Of a DNA stretch of 64,000 nucleotides, positions 46,518 to 59,104 are shown piece by piece. The stretch's first letter is position 1. Every line of letters starts with the position of its first letter. Under the pieces are notes generated by a model, which was given only the letters and a program-made list of their open reading frames with translations, made no database searches and had not been told where the DNA came from. The position numbers were made by a program, and so were the translations under genes. The DNA comes from Mactra quadrangularis (Eukaryota; Mollusca; Bivalvia; Venerida; Mactridae): NCBI GenBank assembly GCA_025267735.1, contig CM046303.1:45273380-45337379 (forward strand). Reading direction: 5' to 3'.

Positions 46518-48353
46518 CCCAGCCAGCATGACCATATCGGGCCGATATACAATTAATGTCGGCATGTCGGCAAAATGTGCCGACTTGGGGCCGACATCGG
46601 ACCGCTGCAGTGCCGACATACTCAATATTTTGAAAAATTATAAATGCAATTGAATTGCTTACTTAATTATGTTAATAAATAGTTCTGTGTATGATTTTAA
46701 TTACTAGAAGCACACTAACCCCATTTCATGTTACATCAAAAAAGTATATCGGGTCTGCGTCGGGCCTACATGATCAATTAATGTAACTATTTTGTATATC
46801 GGATTGACATCGGTACAATAGTGCGTTTTCTGCTACACCTCCATATATTGTTAAATCGTTAAAATATTATGAAATAAATTAATTCTAATGAAACACCTTT
46901 GTTATCTACTTATTATATTTACGTACTGTCATACCAGCAAAATGTGCCTATTTTGGGACCGACATCGGACCGCTGCAGTGCCGACATACTTAATATTTTG
47001 AAAAATGCTAACTGCAATTGTATTGTTCACTTAATTATGTTAATAAATAGTCCTGTGTATGATTTCAATTTCTAGAACCACACTTACCCTATTTCATGTA
47101 ACGTCAAAAAACGTATATCGGGTCTGCGTCGGGCCTACATGGTAATGAACGCAACTATTTTGTATATCGGATTGACAACGGTACGATATTGCGTTTTCTT
47201 GATTACCATGCAGCAAATAATTGTACATTTTGGTATGAATTTAAAAATAATTTCAGCTGTGTTTTGAAATGAAATGTTTGAAATTGAAATCAATATTTTT
47301 TAAGTACATAAAAACCACTCTTATATAATAATATTATTTTAAATGAAGAACTGGCAAATATTCACTGCATTTCTTCTTTCAACCAAAAAAACTAAAAGTC
47401 AAAGGAAGGTGATGAAGGTGAAGTTTATTTTCTTTTAAAAGTAGATCTAATGATGATTTAACAAATGTGTAAACACTGTTAATTACTTCACTTTAACCAT
47501 TTGAGCGATTGAAAAATACAAACTTTATCTGTTTGTCTTATTTAAAAGTAAAATTATGGTTGAAAATATTTGTAACATAATTTCGCGACATGCTTTAACA
47601 AGGCCGTATTTATCATTTGCTCTTTATAGTTAGAATATACTAAATACTCGCTTTTATAATCTTTTTTGTAACAAATCCGTTTGTTTTTTGCATACTGGCT
47701 GTTTATATTCACTCCACGGTTTATTAATGTACATGTACACCGCTATTGTTTTGATGTTAGCCCAATGTAGGCAAGAAATATCGGGCCGATATTGTTTAGA
47801 CATTGGCCCGATATTGTACTACCGATGTCGGGTCGACGTCATTCCTATTTGCAGCCGAGGTTAAATCCGACGTTGGGCCGCCATAGAAAACCATAAAGTT
47901 TTACTGTCGAACTGATAAAGAATAATTTCTACTGTTGACTGACATCACACCGCTATTGTTTTGATGTCGGCCCGATGTAGGCAAGAAATATCGGACCGAT
48001 ATTGTGTAGACATCGGCCCGATATTGTATAACCGATGTCGGGTCGACATCATTCCTATTTGCAGCCGAGGTTAAATCCGACGTTGGGCCGTCATAGAAAA
48101 CCATATAGGTTTGCTGTCGGACCGATATAGAATAATTTCTACTGTTGACTGACATCACACCGCTATTGTTTTGATGTCGGCCCGATGTAGGCAAGAAATA
48201 TCGGGCCGATATTGTGTGGACATCGGCCCGATATTGTACTACCGATGTCGGGTCGACATCATTCTTATTTGCAGCCGAGATTAAATCCGACGTCGGGCCG
48301 TCATAGAAAACCATATAGGTTTGATGTCGGGCCGATATAGAATGTTGGCTGGG
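46518..48353. mobile_element. TIR element with CCCAGCCA ends and 210-bp internal repeats
   Basis: The left end CCCAGCCAGCAT and the inverted right end CCCAGCCAACAT lead into ATATCGGGCCGA/ATATCGGCCCGAC. The right third (about 47,737-48,353) is three tandem copies of a 210-bp unit rich in TCGGCCCGATATTGT motifs. The left part has two diverged copies (from 46,550 and 46,930). The frame at 47,901-48,314 is a product of the tandem repeat. No transposase. Confidence 0.75.
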
Positions 48354-50262
48354 AAGATATTCTTTATTTTAATAAAAAATGTTTTAATTCACGAACAAGT
48401 AACTGATATTCTAATACTTTTTTTATCTTAATGCAGCACTTGTAACCCATGTTTGTTTTCAAAGATATTGTGCCTATGTCATTAGCAACTTTGTGGTTTT
48501 CTCTGGTGTAATCATTAATAAAAATGCTTTTCAATACTGCTTTTCTTTTTGAATTTTAAGTTGGTTCATTTTAGAAATACATTAATTACCGTGAATGGTT
48601 ATGTTTTAATTATACGTAAAAAAGCTTGTTAATATTATTATCACTAAAAGGGTCAGCGTCCGAGGCTTATGAGAAACATCGTTCTATGTACACTTATGTA
48701 CATATGTTCTCCCAATTTCCTGATCCAATGTTTTGTGCAATAAGTAACCTTAAATGTCATTCTATAACTAATGCATTGAAGCACGATATTGATATATTTT
48801 GCAAATCTAAACATGTCATCAAGAAGCACTACCACTGTCTCTGTATTCTGAGACATATCAACATCGTTTGGTTGAATGTTCATGATTATGTTTGCAACAT
48901 GGAAGCGCAAGTATGTGTTTTAAACAACAAGGTAGTATTTAACCCTTGAAAAGTACATGAAACTTAATTTATCCGTACTAAACAGTGGGGGACCATATCA
49001 TTCCGTAGGCGTATTACTTGGTGTTGCAAACCATATAAGACCATGCTTATCTCAGCCTCTCCGTAGTACAACGTATTACTATCGTGGCTTTCGGAAGTAA
49101 ACCGTAGCTTATACCTAAGGTAGCCTTACAAATACGTAGTTTTCTGTACCAAACTGTGGATATCCTACGGACCAGTACGTATCAGTACGCTTTAATACGG
49201 ACTAGCAGGGCTAGGAAACGGTTGATCATTCCGTAGCAAGTTTTTGTTCAAGGACCTCTACGGTTATAAAAGCACCACTAAGATTGATTACGGTTACAAT
49301 ACGGAGTTCTACTGGCCGGTTCGGGTCACTATGCACGATACCGGAAAAAAATCCGCGGCTCCTCTGTGGTCGTCTTCCGTGAATATTTAAAGGGATTAAA
49401 ACTAACGTGTTTCATCTGTTGGATTATTCACAACGCTAACATGAGGTTTTATCAATAACATGAACTTCTTACAAAAAACTTAAACATCGGGGTCCAACTA
49501 TGGATGGCAAAATTGCTTACCGCCTAGTATTATGAAGAAATGAACACCGGCCTCTAAGAATGCCACTCGACGTTACCATTTACACTTTACAGCATGAAAA
49601 TATGTTAATGGTGGTATTCGGTAAGATATTTCATAGAATTTTCTGTGACTTTAACTGATAACTTGTACAATCCATTCTTGTTATTATAACATATCATGAA
49701 CAGCAACTTTAGCAGACACTTACCTCTCACTCAGTCAACTAGCAATGAGTGAGTTTTTATAGATTTTTAAGCATTTGCTATATCAAAGACGCCACAAACA
49801 TATTCTAGGGTGCACCAGCCTCAAACTTGCCCCTAACAGGTTCATGTTACAGGCAATTACTAAATATATTGATGAAACTATTTTAAACACTTTTAAATGA
49901 AATTTACTATGTTGCGTGCATAAAACACGCATAAAACAAAAATAGAAGTACTCAATGATCGTACAGAGACCAGGGCTGAATATTATCAAAAATCTTACGA
50001 TAATTTTATATAACAATACAGAAGGATTTACGACTAAAATTGGTCTTAAGATGCTTGATAATACAGGCCCCAGATCGCCTGATATTATAACATTAAGAAT
50101 ACGACGACGGGAATGAAGAAACAGGTTGTGTCTTGATGTTCTATTAACGAAAGAAATACATGAAAACTACAATAAAATTTCAAATCCCTGACGCCGTCGT
50201 ACAACCAAAAAAGCTTCGCAATTTCAGAGATTTGATTTATTTTCATATATTTCATTATATTT
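48354..50262. other. Interval between lectin genes, no gene recognised
   Basis: A 107-codon frame at 48,626-48,949 has no similarity that I recognise and no supporting splice context. 48,980-49,330 contains repeated CCGTA/TACGG motifs and may be repeat-derived. Confidence 0.4.
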
Positions 50263-50276
50263 GTTGCCATGGCAAC
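50263..50276. promoter_or_regulatory. Candidate RFX X-box upstream of lectin gene 2
   Basis: GTTGCCATGGCAAC is a perfect 14-bp palindromic X-box, 517 bases before the ATG of the second lectin gene. An inverted CCAAAAAAGCTT/AAAGCTTTTTGG pair surrounds this area, so it could also lie in a foldback. Confidence 0.4.
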
Positions 50277-50792
50277 CAAAGCTTTTTGGAATTAATTATT
50301 TTGGCAAATTGGAAAGGCGTCTCCTAACGAACATTCTTGTTTCATCAACTTTGTCCAAGGGATTTAGAAAGAGATGATATTTAAAGAAATTATTGACGGA
50401 CACACGCACGCAGGGTGGTCATTAAATAGCTCAACTAGAGATCTTTGCACTCAGATATATTAAAAAAACAATGAAGTAGCCTAACATGCTCTGTAAAAAA
50501 TGAGGTTCAACACGCGTCGATATCTAGGTTGAAATCTACGTACGAGCAGCTTTTATGTTCATTTCTATATAACATGATGAAAACATTTCTTAACAAGCCA
50601 AACCTAGATTCTCTTTGATATTGGTTGAGAGCTCGTATAATAGTATATACATGTAAATCAATGTTTCCATTTGAAAATAAATCTCTTCTTTCTGACTATA
50701 AATGAAAATGTATCTTGACTCAGTTGTCGTTTCAAATTGTGTGTTGAGTGTACTGAATAGCATATTCCTGACACAATTACCGGACTTGAGAA

Positions 50793-53700
50793 ATGGAAAT
50801 GTATTTTGGGAATCATCTGTGGATTATTGTATTTTTTGTTTTAAGAAATTATTGCGTCGCAGGTATTATCATATTTAGTTATCATATTGAATCATGAACA
50901 TTTTGTAGTTATTTAGTATATCAACTATCATATTGAACCGTCGCAAGTACTTAAAGTATCAAAATTACTTGTATTATATATAATTTATGTTTTCTTTTGT
51001 AAAATGTCAACATTTTGTACCTTGACATAAATACAACATGTCAACTACCATAATGAACCATGGCGTAAATTTGTGATAAAAGTAAAAAAGTAAAACGAAC
51101 GAGCAAAAGTTGAATGCTTTATGAAATTCATATGTAGCATTTATAGATGGCACTTTGCTTTTGTTGCACTACATTTCGCGACTTCATTAAGTCATTCGCG
51201 TGGATATTGTAATGATGTTATGTCCACGTTAGCGTAGTGTTAACTTATATTTATCGCATCTTTGAAGCATCAGTTAAATCACAGTTCGGAGAATATTTTA
51301 TATCGTGAAACTCAATATGCAAAACAAAGTAAGGTTTAAAATCATTAACTTCGTCTTAATGTAAATCAGTTTGATGTTTTCCAATGTTCATTTTTCATTT
51401 TCTCAGATCATTTAAACAGTCTAAACCATTAAAAATGTGTTTAATTATTTACAAAAGGAGAAGAACTATATAAGAATTTTCTTTCGTTCTAATCCTTTCA
51501 AGGAATATCTTATTTGTACATTTGTAAACTTTGTATATTCTTGTAATTTTGTGATATTCTGAGAATAAATATGTTTAAACTAACTAAAATGTAAATCATG
51601 AAGTTTAATAAGACGGAACTGCAGATTTTCGTTCTTGTTTCAAAACGCTGAGACATTTGAACACCGCATGACTAATTATAACATATATTTTTATTATATT
51701 TACTATTTTTTAGTTCTTAACAATGTTGCTGTTGGAAAACCGGCATTTCAATCAAGTACTGAGGGACAGTATGTTGCGTCGCTTGCTGTGGATGGAAGTA
51801 AAGACGGTGATCTTATGGTAGGTTCTTGTTCGCATACACTTGGGCTTGGAGCAGCAGACTATTGGGAAGTTGATCTTGGAGATGTATATATAATCGGTTA
51901 TGTTTTTGTATATAATAGAGTAGACTGTTGTTGTAAGTTGATTTCTTTTCTTTCTCTACTTTAATACGATAGAAAACTATGTATATACATTGTATATTAT
52001 TAGGCCTGCGCCTGAATCGTTTCCATCAACATAAAACAATGCAAAATATTACATGACTGATTCTAGGAATGTAATTCATTCTAAATTGTCACTGTACAAC
52101 TGGGACAGGTGATGCATTTTTGATGTTTATTTTCTGTGGAAAAAGAAAACGGACAAAAGAGCATGACAACATGCATTCTATTTGAGAATATTCATTATTT
52201 GTCATATGCTTTAGAGTGGATAACCTGAATTACTCGGTTAATAAAAAGTAATTATGTAGGGCAGTTGTCAGTCACTGACGAAAGTATGCGCTTAGTGTTT
52301 GGTTTACAGCTAAATCCACAGATTTAACCTTTCCGGGAGGAGTGAGTAGGTTGACTGACCGCCGTTATATGACCTCATACAATGTGTTGCTACGGCGTTA
52401 AACCCAACAAAAATGGACATTTTTGAAACTATGAAACATTTTGTTATTTCTACTTTCTCATGAGCTTAACCCATTATATTTTAATTTTGATCATTCGTTA
52501 GAATGTTCTTGAATGATTCTAGAAATAGATAGTAGATTTACTTAAAACTAAAACCCTAAGCTCACTCGATGACAAGGAAATTAGTCTTCAACCGAATTTT
52601 TTTATTCATTACTTGTTTTCAGGGGAAAGAGCCCGGAACGTTCAAGTGTATGTAGGTGTCGACCAAAAAGATTATGTTTTGTCTGGCTATCTCGAAGGAG
52701 AGCTAGGTTTTATACACGTATTTCAAATGGAATCAAATACACATGGGCGTTGGGTGAGAATTACACGGGATTCAGTATTTGATGCATTGAATTTATGCGA
52801 AGTAGAAGTATTCGGAGAAATTTTGAACAATCTCAATCGTAAGTGTTTTTAAGTTCCTTTTAGTTGGTTTTGAATTTTTTGTTGGGTTTAACGCCGTAGC
52901 AACAGATTGTACAGGTCATATAACGGCGGTCATTCAATCTACTCACTCCTCCTGAAAGGCAAAATCTCTGAATTTAGCGGTTAACTAACTACTAAGCGTA
53001 TACTTTCGTCATAGACTGACAACTGCCCTACATAATTAAAATTCATTGGTAGGAGGGAGAATGGCCGTAGAAATAATTTCATGACCAATCTTCACGAAAT
53101 TATGCGCCGCCCGGGAATCGAACCCACGACCCCTCGTTCAGTAGACTTGCGTGCCACCAACTGAGCTAGCCGGGCTTTAGTTGGTAATGAAGGGGGTATA
53201 TTTGATAAATGTATTGAAGTAGTAAACAATGATTCCATATACTCGTATCTTGAATCCATCGAATATTTTAAGTATATTTACGGTCGTGAGCCTGTATAAT
53301 TGTATAAATAAATTATCATTGTTTTCATTTTGAAAAATTCTCTAACTCTGTCTTAATAAAAACAATTGCAGTTATTTTTTTATCAAAACAGTAAAGATAT
53401 TTAAAGACCAAAATAACTATTATATCTCATAGTTGACATATATTAATTCATTTTCAGCGTATAGCAATGTTGCTCTTGGAAAACCTGCATTCCAAACAGA
53501 TATCTATGAACCATTTGTTGCGTCACGTGCTGTGGATGGCTTTACTTATGGTGACATGTATAATGATTCTTGTATGCATACAAAAGGGAATGGACCGGCA
53601 GATTATTGGGAAGTTGATCTTGAAGATGTATACAGGATCGATCACGTTGTTCTGTTTAATAGACTAGAATGTTGTAGTGAGTACTTTTATTATCTACTCT

Positions 53701-55641
53701 ACAACGACAAAGAAGCTGTTTTTATTGATTATTACTTGTCTGTCTGTGTCTTGGTCAGTTCCATTATTTATTTTTTTAATCTATTGAAAAAGTATACAGT
53801 GTAGAAATATATAACGGCGTAATTAGCTACAACAAAGAGCTTTAATAATAAATGTCAATTTTTATACTTATTTTGTCGAAGCTTTGTCACTTGCATGGGT
53901 ATAATTGACAGCAACATAGGTGTGTCACTGAAGGGATGATTAGCAAAATGTTGTCTCGTGTCCAATTCCTGCTCTGATATGGGAAGTGATATACATTTTC
54001 TATGAAAATATTACAGAATTGTTAATGTGACAAAAGATATTAGCCTTTAGGTGAATAGGGAACACCATATCCGCGTATGTATAAAGCTTCATCGAGCTTT
54101 GCCTAAGTCAGAGATATATTATTACTAGTAAAATCTTACTATGGAGTAATTGACAAACATTCCATCAGGAAAATAGTTATATATAATATTTTTTATTTCT
54201 TACGGCGCGTTGTCTTATCAAACACAAGTTTCACCACACAAGCTATCAAACAACGTATTCAATACAAACTGTTGGTTGGAAAAAATAATCGACATCGAAA
54301 AGTCGTAGAAAGAATTCAGAAAAAAAATACTTCAGGACAATTTTAACGAGAATAATAGACACGTAACTGTATAGTTTGCTGTTTGGACAGTCCCACCGAG
54401 ATTGCTATTATAAATATGTTCCACTGTAGTTTACACATCAAAACACTTGACTGCTTTTCTAGCTTGTGACATTTCTATGACAACTATAAGACTAGAATTA
54501 TACTTGTGAGTTACTACTTTGTTAAACACCTCCGTCAAATGACCTATACAACGTGTTGCTACGGCCTTAAACCAAACAAACAAACTTTGTTGAAAGTTTC
54601 ATGGTCATTATCAGAGGCAGCAGTGTTGTGATAAAATGTCATCTAAAGGAATTTTTAGGATGTGTTGGCAACTGGGAATGATGGTACAGTTTTCTGTAGA
54701 AATAGAAAACGCATTAATCAGTTTTCCTATGTACATTTTAGATTATGATATATTTTATTTTTTCAGGAGAAAGGACAAGAAATGTTCAGGTGTTTGTAGG
54801 GTTCGACCAAAATGATTATGTATTGTCTGCCTATCTCGATGGATTATTAGGATTCTCGCACACATTTCAGATGGATTTACATACATATGGACGTTGGGTG
54901 AGAATCACACGTGATTCAGTAGCTGAACCTTTAAATTTCTGTGAAGTGGAAGTATACGCAGAACTTTTGAGCAATGTAAACAATGGTGAGTGTATTGCAA
55001 TTGCATCTTGGCTGGTATATCTAATGGTACAGAAATTAATGTATTGTAAAATGATTCAGCAACTAAACTATGTATTTCAAATTTAAAGTTATTGATATAT
55101 GAGAAATGTTTTAATGAAGTACACATTAAGATACTTAGCATTAATCATGTGCATTTGCGAGATTTGAATAATAATATTTTACGTACTTATTAAGTAGGTT
55201 ATCTAACAGTAGTGTTAGAATTTTTTTTATCTAGGTCGTAACCTCCATTAACATTATTTTGGACCACATGATATATACTAATGTATATAATAAATAAATT
55301 TTAATGAATGGGATCAAGGATTGTTAACACTTCGATTAACTTTTTTATTAAATAATTTTATTGCCACTGCATAATTATTTATTCAGTATGAGAAGAAAAT
55401 AAAGTTATTATGTCGTTATATTTCAGTGAGATTTGAACTACTTTCTAACAGAATCGGTGTTGACACGATTTTAAGCACTATCCCAAACAGTTCACAAATA
55501 TTCTGTGCAGCTCTATGCAAGGCTTCAAACAACTGTGTCGGGTTTAACTTTGATACATCCAGTTTAGAATGTACAACATTCAGATCAACGACTTCAAGTG
55601 ATAACATACAAGGTCATTTAAAACTCTATGGCAAGGGATAA
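50793..55641 (+). CDS. Secreted protein with two F-type lectin (FTP) domains + PAN-like domain, gene 2
   Basis: Six coding exons: 50,793-50,862; 51,714-51,932; 52,623-52,838; 53,458-53,676; 54,767-54,985; 55,427-55,641. All introns are phase 1; 385 residues. Signal peptide 1-23, FTP domain 1 at 24-168, FTP domain 2 at 169-314, PAN-like domain 315-385. The ATG lies in GGACTTGAGAAATGG, as in gene 1, from which it differs by the extra FTP pair of exons. Binding-site positions: domain 1 has H64, R92, D94, R99 (all canonical, but a Trp follows the CC pair at 97); domain 2 has H209, R237, E239 (Asp to Glu), R244. An alternative is that domain 1 ends by read-through at a stop just after 52,838. A neighbouring-gene fusion is less likely because all phases agree. 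Confidence 0.82.
51455..51585 (+). repeat. Interspersed repeat AAAGGAGAAGAACTAT... (copy 2)
   Basis: Matches 40,815-40,936 apart from a short insertion (ATAAGAAT) and a few substitutions. It lies in the equivalent intron of the paralogue, so it may have been copied with the gene. Confidence 0.75.
52255..52413 (+). mobile_element. SINE body/tail fragment, lectin gene 2 intron 2
   Basis: GGGCAGTTGTCAGTCACTGAC to GCGTTAAACCCAACAAAAA; same family as 52,875-53,175 (−) and 2,293-2,450 (+), without tRNA head. Confidence 0.8.
52875..53175 (-). mobile_element. Full-length tRNA-derived SINE, lectin gene 2 intron 3
   Basis: Read on the minus strand: a tRNA-like head (53,175-53,103) with A box TAGCTCAGTTGGT and B box GGGTTCGATTCC, then the body with GGCAGTTGTCAGTCTATGAC and tail GTTAAACCCAACAAAAAA. 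The 16-bp flanking repeat TTTAGTTGGTTTTGAA/TTTAGTTGGTAATGAA (52,859-52,874 and 53,176-53,191) matches 14 of 16. Layout resembles molluscan V-SINE-type families. Confidence 0.88.
54530..54592 (+). mobile_element. SINE tail scrap, lectin gene 2 intron 4
   Basis: CAAATGACCTATACAACGTG then TTGCTACGGCCTTAAACC matches the last third of the SINE at 52,875-53,175. Confidence 0.65.
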
Positions 55642-56505
55642 ACCATACTTTATATGCGATAAAATACTACATGTATACATAAAGCATTTAAATACAGACA
55701 TACTTTCGTGCACATTAAACAAATCCGTACTAATAATTACTTCTTACGCATAAGCTTCAAGTACGAATCGAGCTGTGCAAAAATGCAGGCAGTGTTTTTT
55801 CTATCCTGCATTACTGGCAAATATTATAAAGATTTCATTTTATCTTTTATCTTGCCGCTTCCACACGCTTGTCAATGTAAGTAAACACATGTTACTGATC
55901 AGTGAATCTTAGATGAGTCAGATGACGGAACTACTTTTATCTCCCAGAAATGGATTGCGTAGTTAATTAGAGACATATGTATCACTCCGCAGGTTAAACT
56001 GATCAGAAATTTTCATCGATAGTTTTCGATTTGTGGTATAACTTAAGCCTTTGACGAAATCGCCGAAAGTCTTAAGGTGGGTCGGTACCTTACTCGGAGG
56101 GAAAAACGAAAAAAATATTTTGTTCACCGATTATGATAAAAATTGGCAGGCAGATACCTTTATGCTTCTTGTTTGTTTTTCTGGTAACCTTAGTGACGTT
56201 GTCGTTTTTTTCACGATGTCATGGACGTCACAATGGTTCGCGCTAAAAACAGGCATGTAAGTACATTAAACCCACATATTTGAGATATTGAATGTCCGAG
56301 GTCAATGATTGTTATACCGAAATGTTCCTGAAATGTTGATGCCTACAATCATTTTGTTCCGATTATCCAAATATAATAGAATAAACACACTGAATGTTAC
56401 ATTAAAAGTGGTGCAAAATACGTATTCAGTTATGACAAGGTAATTGCAAAACATAAAACAACGCTAATCAGAATCTTGTGTTGTAAGATTAATTACACTT
56501 ATATT
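55642..56505. other. Flank of lectin gene 2 with dispersed repeat
   Basis: 55,855-56,075 is an inverted diverged copy of 16,500-16,740. No gene recognised. Confidence 0.5.
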
Positions 56506-56909
56506 CAGGGTTCGAATTTAAGTTCGCATACTCGCAAAATGCGAGTGGATTTTAAAAATTGCGAGTAACTTTAATTTCAACTCGCAAATTTTTGCGAGTT
56601 AAAATTGCCACAAAAATATTTCTATCCAAACAAATGAGGCTCAAATTAGCATTGATGGACGGTATCTATTAATTAAAGATTCACTGTAAAACACGTTCGA
56701 TATTCATTGTCTATGCCACAATAACGCACTTGTTCTATAAATAGTTAACTATAGTACTATGTTTTTACATTGCATAATTATAAATAGTTACTATGTATGC
56801 TATTAAAATTTGGAAACAAAATTCGAGTGATTGTTTTCATTTTGCGCGTTGAAATCAAATCAACTCGCAAAAATTTGCAAGTCCAATTTTTTGTTAAATT
56901 CGAGCCCTG
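56506..56909. mobile_element. hAT-like MITE with CAGGGTTCGAATTTAA ends (copy 2)
   Basis: Same TIR and ACTCGCAAA/TTTGCGAGT motifs as 39,828-40,100, but with about 130 extra internal bases. Flanks CTTATATT and CTTATTGT agree at 6 of 8 positions. Confidence 0.8.
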
Positions 56910-56953
56910 CTTATTGTTACATTTTAATGTTTATGCAAATAATAATACGATAT

Positions 56954-57496
56954 TATAGTAAGATTTCTTTCACCTTACGAAGGTCACGGCGCTTACCTTT
57001 GTAAATATGGGCTAAACCATTATTAAAGAGGTTGATACACCCGATTTAAAAGAATTAAGCAACATTATAAATAATTTCTTCACATTTTTGACAATTTTTC
57101 GCGTGCTTGTAAACACGTTTCAGACATGATGACCTAACTAACACTTTAAAAACATATTGGTCTTATATACACTCTTTGTGTGCACGAGATTCACGAGGGA
57201 GAAAAATTTGGATAATTTATATAATACTGACACCATATTATAAATAAGATGAAAATAACGTAACAAGGTTTTAGTCTGAAAAAATATCATGCTACTGGGA
57301 TTTGAACCTTAAACCTTTAGGTCTGACGGCTGACGCGTTACCACTGGGCTAAGGATATCAGTTAGTGAGATTCGTCAAATTAATTGTAATTAACACTTGC
57401 TAGTATTGTATTGCACACCTGTTCATCGCATTGGGATCTTCTTCATGAATACTCAATGCACTTTGACCTTCGTAAGGTGAAAGAAATCTTACTATA
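56954..57496. mobile_element. MITE with perfect 33-bp TIRs carrying a tRNA-like segment
   Basis: The first and last 33 bases (TATAGTAAGATTTCTTTCAC... and inverse) are perfect inverted copies. The minus-strand segment 57,358-57,289 has an A box (TTAGCCCAGTGGTAACGCG) and B box (GGTTCAAATCC), so a tRNA-derived sequence sits inside. The perfect TIR implies recent activity. Confidence 0.85.
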
Positions 57497-59040
57497 CGAT
57501 AAGCTGGAATGTACAAGACAAACATTTTTAACATTTGAGCTCACAGTCTCTCCTCTCTTCGTGCCTATATTGGCATTCTGAGCAGCAAAAGCTAAAACAC
57601 AAGTAAATATAAACAAACGGGCTTAGATCAGATTTATAAGGAATTTGTTGCTTATCATCTCTACATAATTCGTGTATAGCAACTAGTCTTCGAATTGAGC
57701 CTGTGGACCGTTGACAAAGTCCACCACAATCGCTATAATGAAACATGTTTTATTACCTCTTTTTACAAATTACAATTTACATATAAATTTCAATAATACA
57801 CAATCGCTTTCCGTCTTGTTACTTTTAGAACATGAGTGGTCCAACGTTCTAGAAACTTTTTACTACCCCATTTTCAATATTCAATAAAAAATCATGAATT
57901 GTTGATATATTGTTAAATTAATATTTGGCTACAGTGTATAAAGCATTAAAATGGACAAGATATTATATTATAACATATCATTAAGAATTGTTTTGGTCTC
58001 GGTGAAGTAAAAAAATCCATTTGCTGGACAGAGTGTTCAGTTCTAATATAGGTTTGTCATGAATGTAGAAAGTTAATTACTACATTCATGATCCTATTAG
58101 AAAAACTCTCATAAAGCGTCACATGCTACCTAGTTACAAGCCGTTACATTTTTCACTTCAAACTAAGCATATCTTTAAGTGTAGGAAAAATGGGAATTTT
58201 GCGGGAATCATCTAGAATGCAAAAGGATTTGATTTATACTTATAGCTTTTATCAGTGGAATTATTTAGTGTATCACAATACTTAACAAAAGAACTGTTTA
58301 TAGGCTCAAAAGTCTAGTTTCAAGCTTCTACAAAATATACCAATGTTGGGTAGTGTTTAACAAGGTCAAATTGTTTTGAAATAAGTTTTACCGATGTTTT
58401 TTTGTTCAAACTGAATATTGAATTTATTTTTCATGGAGAAAGCGTAAATGTAGTTTTAAAAAATTCAATATCAAGGAAACAATTTTAAGTAAGTCCATTA
58501 TTTTTTGCCTTAAGTGTAGTTTAAGTAGTTAAAATGAAATTTGTTAAATACTTGAAAATTCTGTCATCAATATTTTATTTAAAAATATTATTTAAAACTT
58601 ACCATTGAGGTTGAATATGATTTTTAATAATAACACACATTGAATTAATTTCGACTATTCCAGCATTTATTTGCTTTTTCTTAAAGATTCATTTACAAAT
58701 ATTTTATGACCAATATTTAACTTTTATGTATATTGATTGTAAAATGTTATCAATCATGGGCGAGTTGTTTTAGCATATCGCAAACTAGCGCTTTACCACC
58801 TGGTACCCGTGATTTTCATATCACAAAATTATTCCTTTTGGTGTAAAAAGGGTACTAGGATACAAAGCGATACAGAGCGATATGCTAAGGCAACTTGCTT
58901 TCTGACCCATATATTGATATTTATTTTTATGCATGTTGATTGTAAAATGTCATGTGAATGTATCATGACCCATATATTGATATTTTTCTTTAATGTATAT
59001 CGATTGTAAACATAAGTTGGCCGAAGGCTGAGGTCTGCTG
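57497..59040. other. AT-rich interval, no gene assigned
   Basis: A 72-codon minus-strand frame (57,528-57,746) has seven cysteines and an internal splice-like TTTTAG, but no recognisable family. 58,710-59,010 has three imperfect copies of a roughly 60-base unit (GACCCATATATTGATATTT to TTGATTGTAAAAT). Confidence 0.4.
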
Positions 59041-59104
59041 TATGTAATAGGGCTGTCTGGTCGGTCACTATTAGACCAACAAGCCCTCAAATGGCGGTTA
59101 CTCG

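Noticed and set aside
47901..48314. 137-codon minus-strand frame with internal repetition
   Set aside because: It translates a 210-bp tandem repeat within a TIR element and has no family similarity.
48626..48949. 107-codon plus-strand frame
   Set aside because: No recognisable domain, no splice context, and the opposite strand is equally open.
53103..53175. Functional tRNA gene on the minus strand
   Set aside because: It is the head of a full-length SINE bounded by a 16-bp duplication.
52623..53676. Lectin gene 2 as two separate genes
   Set aside because: The second FTP domain has no signal-peptide exon of its own, the first lacks a PAN exon, and all junctions are phase 1 and compatible.
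57528..57746. Cysteine-containing 72-codon minus-strand frame, perhaps an exon
   Set aside because: A splice-like TTATAG precedes part of it, but no family is recognised and no second exon could be linked.
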